Below are positions 25,553 through 34,612 of a stretch of 64,000 nt of DNA, piece after piece. The DNA is from Vreelandella neptunia (GTDB lineage Bacteria > Pseudomonadota > Gammaproteobacteria > Pseudomonadales > Halomonadaceae), in contig NZ_CP140255.1 in NCBI RefSeq assembly GCF_034479615.1, forward strand, positions 3,286,001 through 3,350,000, in the 5' to 3' direction. The notes under the pieces are model-generated. The model had not been told where the DNA came from and ran no database searches. It saw nothing but the letters and a program-made list of their open reading frames with translations. Made by a program: the position numbers and the translations under genes. Position 1 is the first letter of the stretch. Each line of letters starts with the position of its first letter.

Positions 25553-26194
25553 CTATTGCGCTTGCATCATACGCTCCGCCTCAGCTTCGCTAACCCCGAG
25601 CATCAGTAAAATCTGGCGTTGTGTGGCTACTAACACCTGCTTTCGCTCCACCTCCCCCGGCAAACTTTTGGCAATGGCTACCGCCCCTACCAGAGAGGCC
25701 AATATGACCCGGGATTTATCAGCAATCTCTTTGCGGTCATTGGCAAAGGGAAGTTGTTTCAGCTTACTCAGCGCTATCAATCGCGTTTCAAGCATCTTTT
25801 TCATACTCATATATGACGCTTCAAACAGGGTGCGGATTTCGGCTTTTTCACTGCCAATTTCGTTGAACAGTACCGCTTCGGGCCCCGGCTTATGCTTAGC
25901 TTCCAGCTCTTGGAGATTGCAGTAGTTGGCGACTAACTCGGTTAAGTGCTGTAACGAAAGCGGGCCTTTTACCAGCCTGGCCGCCCGGCTGTTATCAATG
26001 GTTAGGCGAACAGACTCATTGTAAAGGGCCTCTTTTGAAGCGAAATGCGCATAAAAGGCGCCATGGGTCATCTTGGCTAGCTTCATGATCTGGCCAATCG
26101 ATACCTTTTGAAACCCATTGCGGCTGAATAGCTCTGTCGCCGAAGCCAAAATGCGCTCTTTGGTTTTCGATTTATGGCTCTTGGGATAAGGCAT
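25553..26194 (-). CDS. TetR/AcrR-family regulator divergent from the FabF-like gene
   Basis: TetR-family repressor of 213 residues. The DNA-binding head is residues 12-58 (KERILASATELFSRNGFQKVSIGQIMKLAKMTHGAFYAHF split over the usual three helices). The C-terminal domain is helical with no recognisable ligand motif; the part AKHKPGPEAVLFNEIGSEKAEI resembles the TetR_C group found beside fatty-acid or xenobiotic genes. It is divergent from a FabF-like synthase with 81 bp between starts, so control of that gene is likely. I see no convincing inverted repeat there beyond a central TGATCA. Confidence 0.85.
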   Translation of the reverse strand: MPYPKSHKSKTKERILASATELFSRNGFQKVSIGQIMKLAKMTHGAFYAHFASKEALYNESVRLTIDNSRAARLVKGPLSLQHLTELVANYCNLQELEAKHKPGPEAVLFNEIGSEKAEIRTLFEASYMSMKKMLETRLIALSKLKQLPFANDRKEIADKSRVILASLVGAVAIAKSLPGEVERKQVLVATQRQILLMLGVSEAEAERMMQAQ

Positions 26195-26275
26195 ATCTAC
26201 CTCGTCAGCTAAATATTATCTTGATCATATATTGCCCATTGCTAGGGTGACCATATCAATAACTCAGGAGTCACT

Positions 26276-27544
26276 ATGCACTCACCTATCGTGATTACTG
26301 GCATGGGTATGGTCAGCCCGCTAGGCAACAGCGTCAACACAAGTTGGCAGCGACTGGTTAACGGTCAGTCTGGCATCAGCACCATTGACCGCTTTGACAC
26401 TAGCAGTATCCCAATCAAAATTGCCGGAGTGGTGCCGAGCATTAGCCATGACCCCATCGGCGGTATTGACCTGGATGAGATAGCCGACCCCAAAGAGCAG
26501 CGCAAAATGGACTTGTTCAGCCTCTACGCATTGGCGGCAGCCAAAGAGGCACTGTCACAGGCCAACTGGTTCCCCGATGAGCAGGCCCAAAAACGCAGAA
26601 CGGCCACCATTATCGGTTCTGGCATTGGCGGTTTCCCGACCATTACGCAAGCTCAAAAAACCCTTGCTGAGCGCGGCTATCGCAAACTTTCCCCCTTCAC
26701 GGTGCCCGCCTTTCTAGCCAATTTGGCTGCTGGCAACCTGTCCATTCGTTACGGTTTTCAAGGCCCACTGGGGTGTCCGGTCACGGCTTGTGCGGCAGGC
26801 CTACAGGCGATTGGCGACGGCATGCGCATCATACGCAACGGAGAGGCCGATGTTGCCGTCGTAGGCGGCGCTGAGGCGTGTATTGACCCCCTTTCACTGG
26901 CCAGCTTTAACGCTCTAAAGGCCGTTTCCACAGAAGCAGACAACCCCGAACGCGCGTCCAGGCCCTTTGATAAAGCCCGTAACGGTTTTGTGATGGGAGA
27001 AGGCGCTGGCGTTATGGTGATCGAAACGCTTGAGCATGCGGTCGCCCGGGGGGCAACGCCGTTAGCGGTGATTAGCGGCTACGGCACCAGCGCAGATGCC
27101 TATCATCTAACGGCAGGCCCAAAAGATGGGGCTGGCGCAGCGGCTGCGATTCAAGCGGCGCTAGGCATGGCGAACCTCACCACTGATGCTATTGACCACA
27201 TCAATGCCCACGCCACCTCGACGCCCGTTGGCGACCGGGCTGAAATTGCCTCATTGCGTAACGTATTTGGTGAGCGCTTGACCGCCATCCCTATTTCGGC
27301 AACGAAGGCCGCCACAGGTCATCTATTAGGCGCAGCGGGGGGCATTGAGAGTATTTTTTCTGTACTAGCAGCCAATACGCAGCAGCTTCCGCCCACCATC
27401 AACCTTGAGCACTGCGATGACGATATGCAGGATTTAACCTTCGTCACGACTGATCAGAAACACGTCACTAAGCATGTACTGTGCAATGGATTCGGCTTTG
27501 GTGGCGTTAATGCGGCGCTTATTGTTAGCAGTATTGAGCGTTAA
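26276..27544 (+). CDS. FabF-like 3-oxoacyl-ACP synthase II (stand-alone)
   Basis: Beta-ketoacyl-ACP synthase of 422 residues of the FabF type, which condenses malonyl-ACP with an acyl chain. The thiolase-fold active site is complete: Cys172 (VTACAAG), His312 (NAHATSTP), and Lys344 with His349 (TKAATGHLLGAAG). NGFGFGGVNAALI closes the fold. The ATG at 26276 follows AGGAG. It has no ACP, reductase or dehydratase beside it, is divergent from a TetR gene and ends in a strong terminator, so it is a monocistronic paralogue rather than the fab-operon copy. It may change chain length or saturation under a specific signal; that is inference. Confidence 0.87.
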   Translation: MHSPIVITGMGMVSPLGNSVNTSWQRLVNGQSGISTIDRFDTSSIPIKIAGVVPSISHDPIGGIDLDEIADPKEQRKMDLFSLYALAAAKEALSQANWFPDEQAQKRRTATIIGSGIGGFPTITQAQKTLAERGYRKLSPFTVPAFLANLAAGNLSIRYGFQGPLGCPVTACAAGLQAIGDGMRIIRNGEADVAVVGGAEACIDPLSLASFNALKAVSTEADNPERASRPFDKARNGFVMGEGAGVMVIETLEHAVARGATPLAVISGYGTSADAYHLTAGPKDGAGAAAAIQAALGMANLTTDAIDHINAHATSTPVGDRAEIASLRNVFGERLTAIPISATKAATGHLLGAAGGIESIFSVLAANTQQLPPTINLEHCDDDMQDLTFVTTDQKHVTKHVLCNGFGFGGVNAALIVSSIER

Positions 27545-27555
27545 AAGCGGATGGA

Positions 27556-27592
27556 GAAAACCGATCTGCCACTGGCTATGATCGGTTTTTCT
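27556..27592. terminator. Bidirectional terminator between fabF-like gene and dehalogenase
   Basis: Stem arms AGAAAACCGATC and GATCGGTTTTTCT around a 12-nt loop, with A-rich and T-rich flanks that give a U-tract on either strand. It lies 11 bp from each of the two convergent stop codons. Confidence 0.8.
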
Positions 27593-27603
27593 AAAACCTG
27601 TTG

Positions 27604-28488
27604 TCACCCTGCCTTGCCTAGAAACGGCAGCGCTTCCTCAAGCAATAGTTCGGGAATCTCCTCGGCGATATAGTGGCCGCATGGAAGCGCTTTGCCATCG
27701 ACTTGGGTGGCTACCTTGCGCCATTCAGCCAAGGCATCAAAACATGCTTCAATGGCGCCTTCCGCGCCCCACATCACTTTTATCGGGCAAGTGAGTTTTA
27801 CGCCCGCATCAATATCGGTCTGATCATGCTCCAAATCGATGGTGGCGCTGGCGCGGTAGTCGCCGCAAATGCCGGTGGCGGTACCGGGGAGCGACAAGCA
27901 GCGCTCATATTCGGCCAGGGCTTCCGGGGAGAAAGGCGCCATACCGGCACTGCGGGCGCCCATTACGCTTTTCAGATACTGGGCGGGATCGCTCTGGATC
28001 AGCCTTTCCGGCAGCGGCTGGGGGCGAATCAAGAAGAACCAGTGCCAGTAACTGCGTGCAAAGGCTTCGGTGGTGCCACGATACATAGCAAGCGTCGGGG
28101 CGATGTCCAACAGCACCATGCGCTCTACTCGCTCCGGGTGATCGACACCTAAGCGGTGGGCGACCCGCGCACCTCGGTCATGGGCCAGCACTTTGAAATA
28201 CTCGAAACCCAGCACGCTCATTAGCTCAGCCATATCGTTCGCCATGGCACGCTTGGAGTAATGAAGGTGCTCGGGGTCGTCGTCGGGTTTACTGCTGTCG
28301 CCATAGCCACGCAGATCCGCCGCAATGACCGTGAAGTGCTGGGCAAGCGTCTCTGCCACTTTGTGCCAAATCACGTGGGTCTGAGGGTGGCCATGAAGCA
28401 GTAGCAGTACAGGGCCACTGCCGCCCATTCGAAAAGCGATCTCGACGCCATTAACGTGGCGCGACAATTTTTCAAACCCATGAAACAT
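27604..28488 (-). CDS. Haloacetate/fluoroacetate dehalogenase-like alpha/beta hydrolase
   Basis: Alpha/beta hydrolase of 294 residues, strongly like fluoroacetate dehalogenases (Burkholderia FA1 FAc-DEX, Rhodopseudomonas RPA1163). These displace halide from haloacetate through an aspartyl ester to give glycolate. Every known active-site residue is here: nucleophile Asp104 and carboxylate arginines Arg105 and Arg108 in HDRGAR, Asp128 in LDIAPT, the halide pocket His149-Trp150 in YWHWFF and Tyr211 in GDYRAS, and His272 in CGHYIAEE. The numbering nearly coincides with FA1. The Asp nucleophile rules out an ordinary serine esterase. It is alone on its strand, convergent with the FabF-like gene and divergent from an XRE regulator that may control it. 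Epoxide hydrolases share the fold but use two tyrosines. Confidence 0.85.
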   Translation of the reverse strand: MFHGFEKLSRHVNGVEIAFRMGGSGPVLLLLHGHPQTHVIWHKVAETLAQHFTVIAADLRGYGDSSKPDDDPEHLHYSKRAMANDMAELMSVLGFEYFKVLAHDRGARVAHRLGVDHPERVERMVLLDIAPTLAMYRGTTEAFARSYWHWFFLIRPQPLPERLIQSDPAQYLKSVMGARSAGMAPFSPEALAEYERCLSLPGTATGICGDYRASATIDLEHDQTDIDAGVKLTCPIKVMWGAEGAIEACFDALAEWRKVATQVDGKALPCGHYIAEEIPELLLEEALPFLGKAG

Positions 28489-28524
28489 GGCTTACTCCTG
28501 GTTTGTTACAGAAGCCTTTTACTG

Positions 28525-28553
28525 TGCGTGTTAGTAATGTAGCTGACTATAAT
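28525..28553 (+). promoter_or_regulatory. Possible promoter of the XRE regulator
   Basis: A perfect TATAAT lies at 28548-28553, about 105 bp before the XRE start. The sequence 17 bases upstream is a poor -35 (TGCGTG). The same AT-rich patch could serve the divergent dehalogenase gene. Confidence 0.35.
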
Positions 28554-28658
28554 ATAGCCGTGACGGCATGGGTTGCCCGGCAAATGAGAAAGCGTTGCAC
28601 TCTGAGGCGTGAACCATCACATTAGGCAGCCACGACACCAAGAGAATCGAGTCACCCC

Positions 28659-29462
28659 ATGCATGACGATTTTGTGGCCAACCTGCGCCTGCTCTGCAGC
28701 TACTACCCGTCTATTGCAGAGGTTTGTCGGCGTTTAACGATCAACCGTGCTCAGTTTAACCGCTACCTGAGTGGCCGCTACCGCCCCAGCCACGCTGCCC
28801 TGCAGCGAATTTGCCACTTTTTTGGTGTCACCACTGAGGATATCGCGCTTCCCCACCACGATTTTCGTGCCCTGGTGCAAACCGGCCAGCTGAAGTCAGA
28901 AGCAACCCCAGCAGCATTGCCGTGGCCGAACGCACTGGTTCAGCGCGGCAGCGAAGGCATGGAGCGCTATATCGGCCGCTACTTTGAGCTTTATCACTCA
29001 ATGTCGCGGCCGGGGCAGTTAATGCGAACCTTGGTGTGCCTGGAAGCGCGGGAAGGTGGCGTAGTCTATCAGCGCACCGAGCGGATGCAGACCACGCCCG
29101 GCTCTCGACCGTGTCACAATCGCTATGTGGGCACCGCGGTGAAGCTTGCGGATCGACTCTTTTTGGTCGACCACGAAACCCTTAACGGCCATGAAATCAC
29201 TCAGACGATTCTGTTTCCGAGCTTTCAGAGCCAAGTGACGCGTTTGACCGGCTTAAAAATGGGCGTAGCGGATAACAGCGAGCGCATGCCCTGCTGTGTG
29301 CGGGTGGTGTATCAGCGTCTGGATGAACAGGTCAGCCTGCGTGAGGCGCTGGCACAGTGCGGTTTAATAACACTGGATGACCCTTCACTTGATGACGCCT
29401 TAATAGCCGCCACTCGAAACGATGTGGCCGCTGACGAGCACCACTTTCGTGCTCGTCACTAG
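28659..29462 (+). CDS. XRE-type helix-turn-helix regulator with C-terminal sensing domain
   Basis: Regulator of 267 residues. Residues 6-62 form an HTH_XRE domain (SIAEVCRRLTINRAQFNRYLSG as recognition unit, then LQRICHFFGVTTEDI). The remaining 200 residues form an uncharacterised domain (YIGRYFELYHSM, then CLEAREGGVVYQRTERM and GTAVKLADRLFLVDHE), seen in other proteobacterial proteins of this layout and presumably binding a ligand. It is divergent from the dehalogenase-like gene (170 bp apart) and is the best local candidate to regulate it. The last codons form a perfect hairpin that overlaps the coding end. Confidence 0.8.
   Translation: MHDDFVANLRLLCSYYPSIAEVCRRLTINRAQFNRYLSGRYRPSHAALQRICHFFGVTTEDIALPHHDFRALVQTGQLKSEATPAALPWPNALVQRGSEGMERYIGRYFELYHSMSRPGQLMRTLVCLEAREGGVVYQRTERMQTTPGSRPCHNRYVGTAVKLADRLFLVDHETLNGHEITQTILFPSFQSQVTRLTGLKMGVADNSERMPCCVRVVYQRLDEQVSLREALAQCGLITLDDPSLDDALIAATRNDVAADEHHFRARH
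29433..29457 (+). terminator. Hairpin overlapping the XRE gene 3' end
   Basis: A perfect 9-bp stem (GACGAGCAC / GTGCTCGTC) with a 7-nt loop sits inside the last codons of the XRE gene. No T-tract follows, so it may act in mRNA stability or in separating this convergent pair rather than as a classical terminator. Confidence 0.45.
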
Positions 29463-29484
29463 AGCAAGTATGTTTAGGAAGACG

Positions 29485-30075
29485 TTAAGTGGCAGGCACC
29501 AACACCTGCTGAAACAGAATCTTTTCAAAGTGCTCCATGGGCTCGACGGATTTCAACGTCTTGGCACGTAGAATAGCGCCTTCCCAGCCGGTAAGAATAA
29601 AGCTGGCGAGCGCTTCTGGGGGCGTATGGGTGGCAATATCTCCCCGCGCCTGGGCATCTTGCAGGCAGCGCACAAAACGCTGCTCCCAGCGCTGAAATAC
29701 TAGATTTAGCGCATCACGGAAGGTATCGCTCTGACCCGAAAGTTCTTGGCCAAGGTTGCCGATCAAACAGCCCGTGGTGTGGTCGCACTCGTGCATATGC
29801 GCACGGCCAGCCGCGAAGTAGCGTTTTAGACGCTCAAGCGGCGGCGTGTCATTATCTTCTAGTAGCGTCACCAGCGTTTCATCATAGCTGGCGGCAAAGC
29901 GCTCGATTACCGCCAGCCCGAAATCTTCTTTGCTGGAAAAGTAGTGATAGAAAGAGCCCTTGGGCACACCGCACGTTTTTAAAACGGCATTAATGCCCGT
30001 CGCGTTGTAGCCTTGCTGACTAATCAGCTGGGCGCCGCTATCGATTAATTTGTCGCGCGTTGCGGTATTTTTCAT
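29485..30075 (-). CDS. NemR-like TetR-family regulator
   Basis: TetR-family repressor of 196 residues. The head is residues 6-50 (RDKLIDSGAQLISQQGYNATGINAVLKTCGVPKGSFYHYFSSKEDF in three short helices). The C-terminal domain contains HTTGCLIGNLGQELS, with a cysteine where NemR/AcuR-group members carry a redox- or electrophile-sensing one. A NemR-box-like operator (30086-30101) lies 10 bp upstream of its own start, which implies autoregulation. It is divergent from the RND efflux operon and probably represses it as well. A reactive electrophile or quinone as inducer is inferred from the family. Confidence 0.85.
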   Translation of the reverse strand: MKNTATRDKLIDSGAQLISQQGYNATGINAVLKTCGVPKGSFYHYFSSKEDFGLAVIERFAASYDETLVTLLEDNDTPPLERLKRYFAAGRAHMHECDHTTGCLIGNLGQELSGQSDTFRDALNLVFQRWEQRFVRCLQDAQARGDIATHTPPEALASFILTGWEGAILRAKTLKSVEPMEHFEKILFQQVLVPAT

Positions 30076-30085
30076 ATGCTTAAAG

Positions 30086-30101
30086 TAGACCAGTCAGTCT
30101 A
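30086..30101. promoter_or_regulatory. NemR-box-like operator
   Basis: TAGACCAGTCAGTCTA has inverted arms TAGAC/GTCTA. Read on the minus strand (TAGACTGACTGGTCTA) it matches the NemR box TAGACC-N4-GGTCTA with one mismatch. It lies 10 bp upstream of the TetR gene and 178 bp before the RND adaptor gene. Confidence 0.65.
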
Positions 30102-30278
30102 TTGCTTTCAAGTGAGAGAAAGCCAAGTGAATAAAAGCCAATTTGTAAGAAAGCAAAGTGTGTGGCAGTTGCATATTATTTGCACATTGTTTGACTAATG
30201 GCTGCTTAACAATGCGCGATGCTAGCATCATACGCTTATTTTTCTGGAATTTTCGCTCCCAACGGATGACGCGCGGTA

Positions 30279-31493
30279 ATGACTCTTTCTCGCTATTACG
30301 CTACGAATCAACATGGCCGCATTCGCTTGGGTGCCGTGGTTGCATTATTGATTCTTATTACCACATTGGCCCTTGCTTGGTGGATCGTTACTCAACCACC
30401 CCGGATAGAGCGTACCCCACCGCCTGAGCCTCTGCCTAGTGTGGTAGACGTCGTTACTGTGAGTGCTAGTGACCAGGCACCCAACCTATACGCTTTTGGG
30501 CGCGTAGAAGCAGAGCAGGAGACGATGCTGGCCAGCCGTGTCGCGGGCCAGTTGGAGCGTTTTGCTGATAACGTTGTGCCCGGTCAGGTGGTCGAGCAGC
30601 AGGCCCCTGTAGCCTATATAGACCAAGCCGACTTGGCCCTGAGTCTTGAAGATGCTGAGGCGCAACTAGCCAATGCTCAAGCGCAGCTGGCGCTAGAGCA
30701 GGCGGAGCAACAGCGAGCCCGCAGCGAGTACGAATCTTTTGGTCGTCAGCTCTCAGCAGAGCGGCGGTCACTGGTATTACGCGAACCGCAGCTGCGCCAA
30801 GCACAGGCCCAAGTCACCCAAGCACGGGTGGCCCGCGACCAAGCGGCGCTGAATGTAGATCGTGCCACCCTCACCGCACCCTGGCGGGCCATGGTGCAAG
30901 AGCGCTTGGTCGGCGCCGGCAGCCTGCTAAGCCAGGGTACAGAAGTAGTGCACTTGGTGGGCGTTGAGCAGTTCTGGGTGCGCGCCTCGCTGCCCGGCGA
31001 GTGGACGGAGTGGCTGGAAGCGGGCAGCAGCGTTACGTTAACCAGTCGCGGCTGGCCCGAAGGCGCCACACGCGAAGGAACCCTGGTCTCTATGCTACCC
31101 AGCCTTGAAGAGAATGGCCTGCAGGCTCAGCTGTTGATTGCGGTTAACGACCCGCTCGCCCTAGAGACCGACGGCCCTGCCCTGCGACTGGGCGATGTCC
31201 TACGCGCCTCTTTTCAACCGGCTATTCAGGAGCAGCTTATTTCACTGCCTTCTGCGGCTCTCCGCCCGGGTGACGTAGCGTGGCGGGTAGATGAAGAGAA
31301 TCGTTTACGCCGGACGCCGGTCACCCTGGCTTATCGCGGGGAGGATGATGCTTTGATTCGTAGCGGCTTGGAACCCGGTCAGCAGGTCGTCACCGCGGGC
31401 TTGGCCCAACCTAGGGAAGGCCAACTCGTGCGCATTCGTCGCCCTAACGACACCCCGGCTCAAGCAGGAGATGAACCGGGAGATGAGTCATGA
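30279..31493 (+). CDS. RND efflux periplasmic adaptor (membrane fusion protein)
   Basis: Adaptor of 404 residues linking an RND pump to an outer-membrane channel. One N-terminal anchor helix (about residues 17-38, VVALLILITTLALAWWIV) is followed by a proline-rich linker. Then come a barrel/lipoyl half (DVVTVSASDQAPNLYAFGRV), a coiled-coil hairpin rich in Gln and Ala (about 120-190, AEAQLANAQAQLALEQAEQQRA), and the returning lipoyl and beta-barrel parts (VDRATLTAPWRAMVQERLVGAG). The ribosome site before ATG 30279 is weak. It overlaps the RND gene by four bases. The operon has no outer-membrane factor, so a TolC-like protein elsewhere must be used. Confidence 0.9.
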   Translation: MTLSRYYATNQHGRIRLGAVVALLILITTLALAWWIVTQPPRIERTPPPEPLPSVVDVVTVSASDQAPNLYAFGRVEAEQETMLASRVAGQLERFADNVVPGQVVEQQAPVAYIDQADLALSLEDAEAQLANAQAQLALEQAEQQRARSEYESFGRQLSAERRSLVLREPQLRQAQAQVTQARVARDQAALNVDRATLTAPWRAMVQERLVGAGSLLSQGTEVVHLVGVEQFWVRASLPGEWTEWLEAGSSVTLTSRGWPEGATREGTLVSMLPSLEENGLQAQLLIAVNDPLALETDGPALRLGDVLRASFQPAIQEQLISLPSAALRPGDVAWRVDEENRLRRTPVTLAYRGEDDALIRSGLEPGQQVVTAGLAQPREGQLVRIRRPNDTPAQAGDEPGDES

Positions 31494-34400
31494 AGGTACC
31501 ACGCGGCCCATTAGCATGGATGGTGGATCACGGGGTAGCCCCAAACTTATTGATGGTGCTGTTTATCGTCGGCGGCCTAATGGCGTCGCTTGCGATTAAA
31601 AAGGAAGTATTCCCTGAATTCGACATCGAAGTGGTGCAAGTCACTATCAGCTACCCTGGCGCCACGCCGGAGGATGTGGAACAAAGCCTGCTGCTACCGG
31701 TGGAAGCCGCGATTGCCGATGTAGAGGGCATCAACGAGCTGACCGCCACGGCCAGCGAAGGCAGCGCCAGCGTCAACGCAACGTTGATAGATGGTGTGGA
31801 TGTGATGCGCGCCTATCAGGATATCCAGCAGGCGGTAAACGCCATCACTACCCTACCCAGCGCTGCCGACCCACCGCGCTTCACCCTCGCGGGTCGCTCC
31901 CGCAGCGTGTTGAGCCTACAGGTATACGGCCAAGTCGGTTTGGAGGCGCTGCACAACGCGGCCGAAGATGTACGAGGTGAGCTGCAAGCCACTTCCGGTA
32001 TCTCTCGTGCGGAGCTATCCGGCAACCGCGAGCGGGAGATTCAAGTCCACTTGGACGAAGAGGCCATCGAGCGTTATGGCCTCGATCACCAGGAACTGGC
32101 CACCCGCATTGCCGAAGAAGCCCTTGACCTCGCTAGTGGCCAGCTCACAACGGAAGAAGGTGAGTGGCTGATTCGCTATCAGGGGCGGCGTAACAGCGCC
32201 GAGGCCTTTGCCGAGCTGCCGATTCTGATCAGCACCCAGGGGGCGCCGATTACCCTGGGCGAGATCGCCAGGGTCAGCGATGGCTTTGCCGAAACCGACC
32301 GGGAAGAGTTTTATAACGGCCAGCCCGGTCTCTCAGTGGACGTTTACCAAATTGGTGACCAAACCCCGACCAGTATTTCAGAAGCGGTCAATGGTGAGCT
32401 TGAGCGCCTGCGCGCCGGGATGCCAGAAGGCGTTAGCCTGGATATTTCCCGCGACAGCTCAGAAGTTTACGAAGACCGTCTTAGCCTGCTGTTAAAAAAC
32501 GCCTGGATGGGCCTAGCGCTGGTATTGGTGCTCATGGCGCTATTTTTGGAAGCGCGGCTGGCATTCTGGGTCACCCTGGGCATCCCAACGGCGTTTCTGG
32601 GTGCCATGCTGTTTCTGCCCTGGATTGGCGTCTCGCTCAACATGATGTCGATGTTCGCTTTTATTATCGCCCTGGGAATCGTGGTAGATGACGCCATTAT
32701 CGTGGGTGAGAATATCTACAGCTACCGGGAAGAGGGTTATTCACTGCGCGATGCGGCGGTAAAAGGCGCCAGCGAAATTGCTACCCCGCTCACGTTTGCC
32801 ATTCTGTCCAATATCGTCGCTTTCCTGCCGCTGCTATTTTTACCCGGCTTTTTGGGGCTAATTTTTGCCACCGTGCCAGTTGTAGTGGTAACCGTCTTTT
32901 TAATCTCCTGGCTGGAAGCCTTGGTGATTCTGCCTGCCCACTTGGCACATAGTCGCAAGCCCCGCCAAACCCCGGCTTGGCAGCGCCCCCTTGAAGCGCT
33001 ACGCCAACGTCTTCAGGGTGGCCTACACCACTTCACTTATCGCCAGTTCGAACCGTTCCTGCAGCGCGCCCTCAATCAGCGCCTGCTGAGTATTTCAGTG
33101 GGCATCGCGATTCTGCTGATCGCGCTCTCCTGGGCGATGAGTGGACGTTTGGGCTTTTCCCTAATGCCACGAGTTGAGTCGGATCAGGTGCAGGCCACGG
33201 TTACCCTACCCATTGGCAGCAATATCAGCGTTAGCCGCGAGCTAAGCCAACAGCTGCTCGACGCCGCCGATGCCCTCAGCGATCGCGAAGAAACGCTAAG
33301 CTTTAGCAGCTCACGCAGCCGCCTGGACGGCGAAAATTTGGAAGTACGTTTGGATATTGCCAGCGAGAGCCTGGAAGCGTGGCCACCCTCGCGTATCGCC
33401 CGGGAGTGGCGTGATCTCACCGGCGACCTGCTCGGCGCCCAGTCGGTGCGTTTTGAAGCCGATGTCGGCGGGCCCGGTAGCGGCGCGGCACTCAGCCTAC
33501 GTCTATCGCACCCTGATACTCATGTGCTCGAAGCCGCCGCCGAACGCTTAGCGGAAACGCTGGGCGGCTATGGCCTCACGGATATCGACAGCGGCCTTGG
33601 CGATGGTAAACCGCAGTTAGAGATGCGTCTTTCTGCCGAAGGCCGCGCCTTGGGGCTCACGGGTAATAATCTGGCCCAAGCCCTGCGCGGGCCACTCCAG
33701 GGCGCCACTGCGCTTGAACAGTACGTGGGGCGCAGCGAAATCAGCGTTGAGGTACGTTTACCCAACGACAACCGCGACAGTTTGAACGAGCTCTACCGCA
33801 TGCCGGTGCGCACGCCTGATGGGCTGAGTGTGCCGCTTTCCAGGGTGGCCGACATTACCATCAGCCAAGCCTCTAGCAGCCTTGAACGCATTAACGGGCG
33901 GCGGATTATTACCGTCACCGCTGACTCGGAAAGCGATGTGGCCATCAATCAAGTGCTTGCCACGCTACAGGAAGAGGTGTTCCCCAATCTGGAAGCGACC
34001 TGGCCGGGGCTGAAAGTCAGCATGGGGGGCCGTCAGCAGGATACCGCCGACAACTTAGCCACGCTCAAAACCTCCATGTGGTTAATGATTGCCGCGCTCT
34101 ATGCACTGCTGGCGATCCCGTTTAGAAGCTACCTACAGCCGCTGCTGGTGCTGGCCGCGATCCCCTTTGGCATTGTTGGCGCCGTCGCTGGACATATGAT
34201 CATGGGTTTCGGGCTATCCATCATTAGCCTACTGGGTATGCTGGCGCTCTCAGGCGTGGTCATCAACGACGCCCTGGTGCTGATTGATTACGCCAACCGT
34301 AAACGCCGCGAGGGCATGGCCGCCCGGGAAGCCATTGTGGCAGCAGCCACCCGACGCTTACGCCCAATAATGATGACCACGCTGACGACCTTTCTAGGTC

Positions 34401-34612
34401 TGGCACCGATGATCCTGGAAACCTCCAGACAAGCGCGCTTTATGATCCCCATGGCGATCTCGCTCGGCTTCGGTATGCTTTTCGCCACATTGATACTGCT
34501 GATCCTGGTGCCCTGCCTCTATCTAGGCATGGAAAATGTTCGCGAACGTCTCAGCGCACCACGCCAACCTGCACTGGATAAAAAGCCTAGCCAAGAAAAA
34601 GGAGCCCACTGA
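31490..34612 (+). CDS. RND efflux transporter inner-membrane permease
   Basis: Proton-driven efflux permease of 1040 residues with the AcrB layout: helix 1 at about 12-32, a large periplasmic loop, helices 2-7 (about 335-540 including the first lipid-facing set), a second loop, and helices 8-12 near the C-terminus. Helix 4 carries GIVVDDAIIVGENIY, with the paired aspartates of the proton relay, and the second half has SGVVINDALVLIDYANR. The N-terminal ATPEDVEQSLLLPVE and GINELTATASEGSASV mark the pore domain. Sequence is nearer to the proteobacterial multidrug-type HAE-RND pumps than to heavy-metal CzcA. The stop and the next start share a base. Confidence 0.93.
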   Translation: MKVPRGPLAWMVDHGVAPNLLMVLFIVGGLMASLAIKKEVFPEFDIEVVQVTISYPGATPEDVEQSLLLPVEAAIADVEGINELTATASEGSASVNATLIDGVDVMRAYQDIQQAVNAITTLPSAADPPRFTLAGRSRSVLSLQVYGQVGLEALHNAAEDVRGELQATSGISRAELSGNREREIQVHLDEEAIERYGLDHQELATRIAEEALDLASGQLTTEEGEWLIRYQGRRNSAEAFAELPILISTQGAPITLGEIARVSDGFAETDREEFYNGQPGLSVDVYQIGDQTPTSISEAVNGELERLRAGMPEGVSLDISRDSSEVYEDRLSLLLKNAWMGLALVLVLMALFLEARLAFWVTLGIPTAFLGAMLFLPWIGVSLNMMSMFAFIIALGIVVDDAIIVGENIYSYREEGYSLRDAAVKGASEIATPLTFAILSNIVAFLPLLFLPGFLGLIFATVPVVVVTVFLISWLEALVILPAHLAHSRKPRQTPAWQRPLEALRQRLQGGLHHFTYRQFEPFLQRALNQRLLSISVGIAILLIALSWAMSGRLGFSLMPRVESDQVQATVTLPIGSNISVSRELSQQLLDAADALSDREETLSFSSSRSRLDGENLEVRLDIASESLEAWPPSRIAREWRDLTGDLLGAQSVRFEADVGGPGSGAALSLRLSHPDTHVLEAAAERLAETLGGYGLTDIDSGLGDGKPQLEMRLSAEGRALGLTGNNLAQALRGPLQGATALEQYVGRSEISVEVRLPNDNRDSLNELYRMPVRTPDGLSVPLSRVADITISQASSSLERINGRRIITVTADSESDVAINQVLATLQEEVFPNLEATWPGLKVSMGGRQQDTADNLATLKTSMWLMIAALYALLAIPFRSYLQPLLVLAAIPFGIVGAVAGHMIMGFGLSIISLLGMLALSGVVINDALVLIDYANRKRREGMAAREAIVAAATRRLRPIMMTTLTTFLGLAPMILETSRQARFMIPMAISLGFGMLFATLILLILVPCLYLGMENVRERLSAPRQPALDKKPSQEKGAH

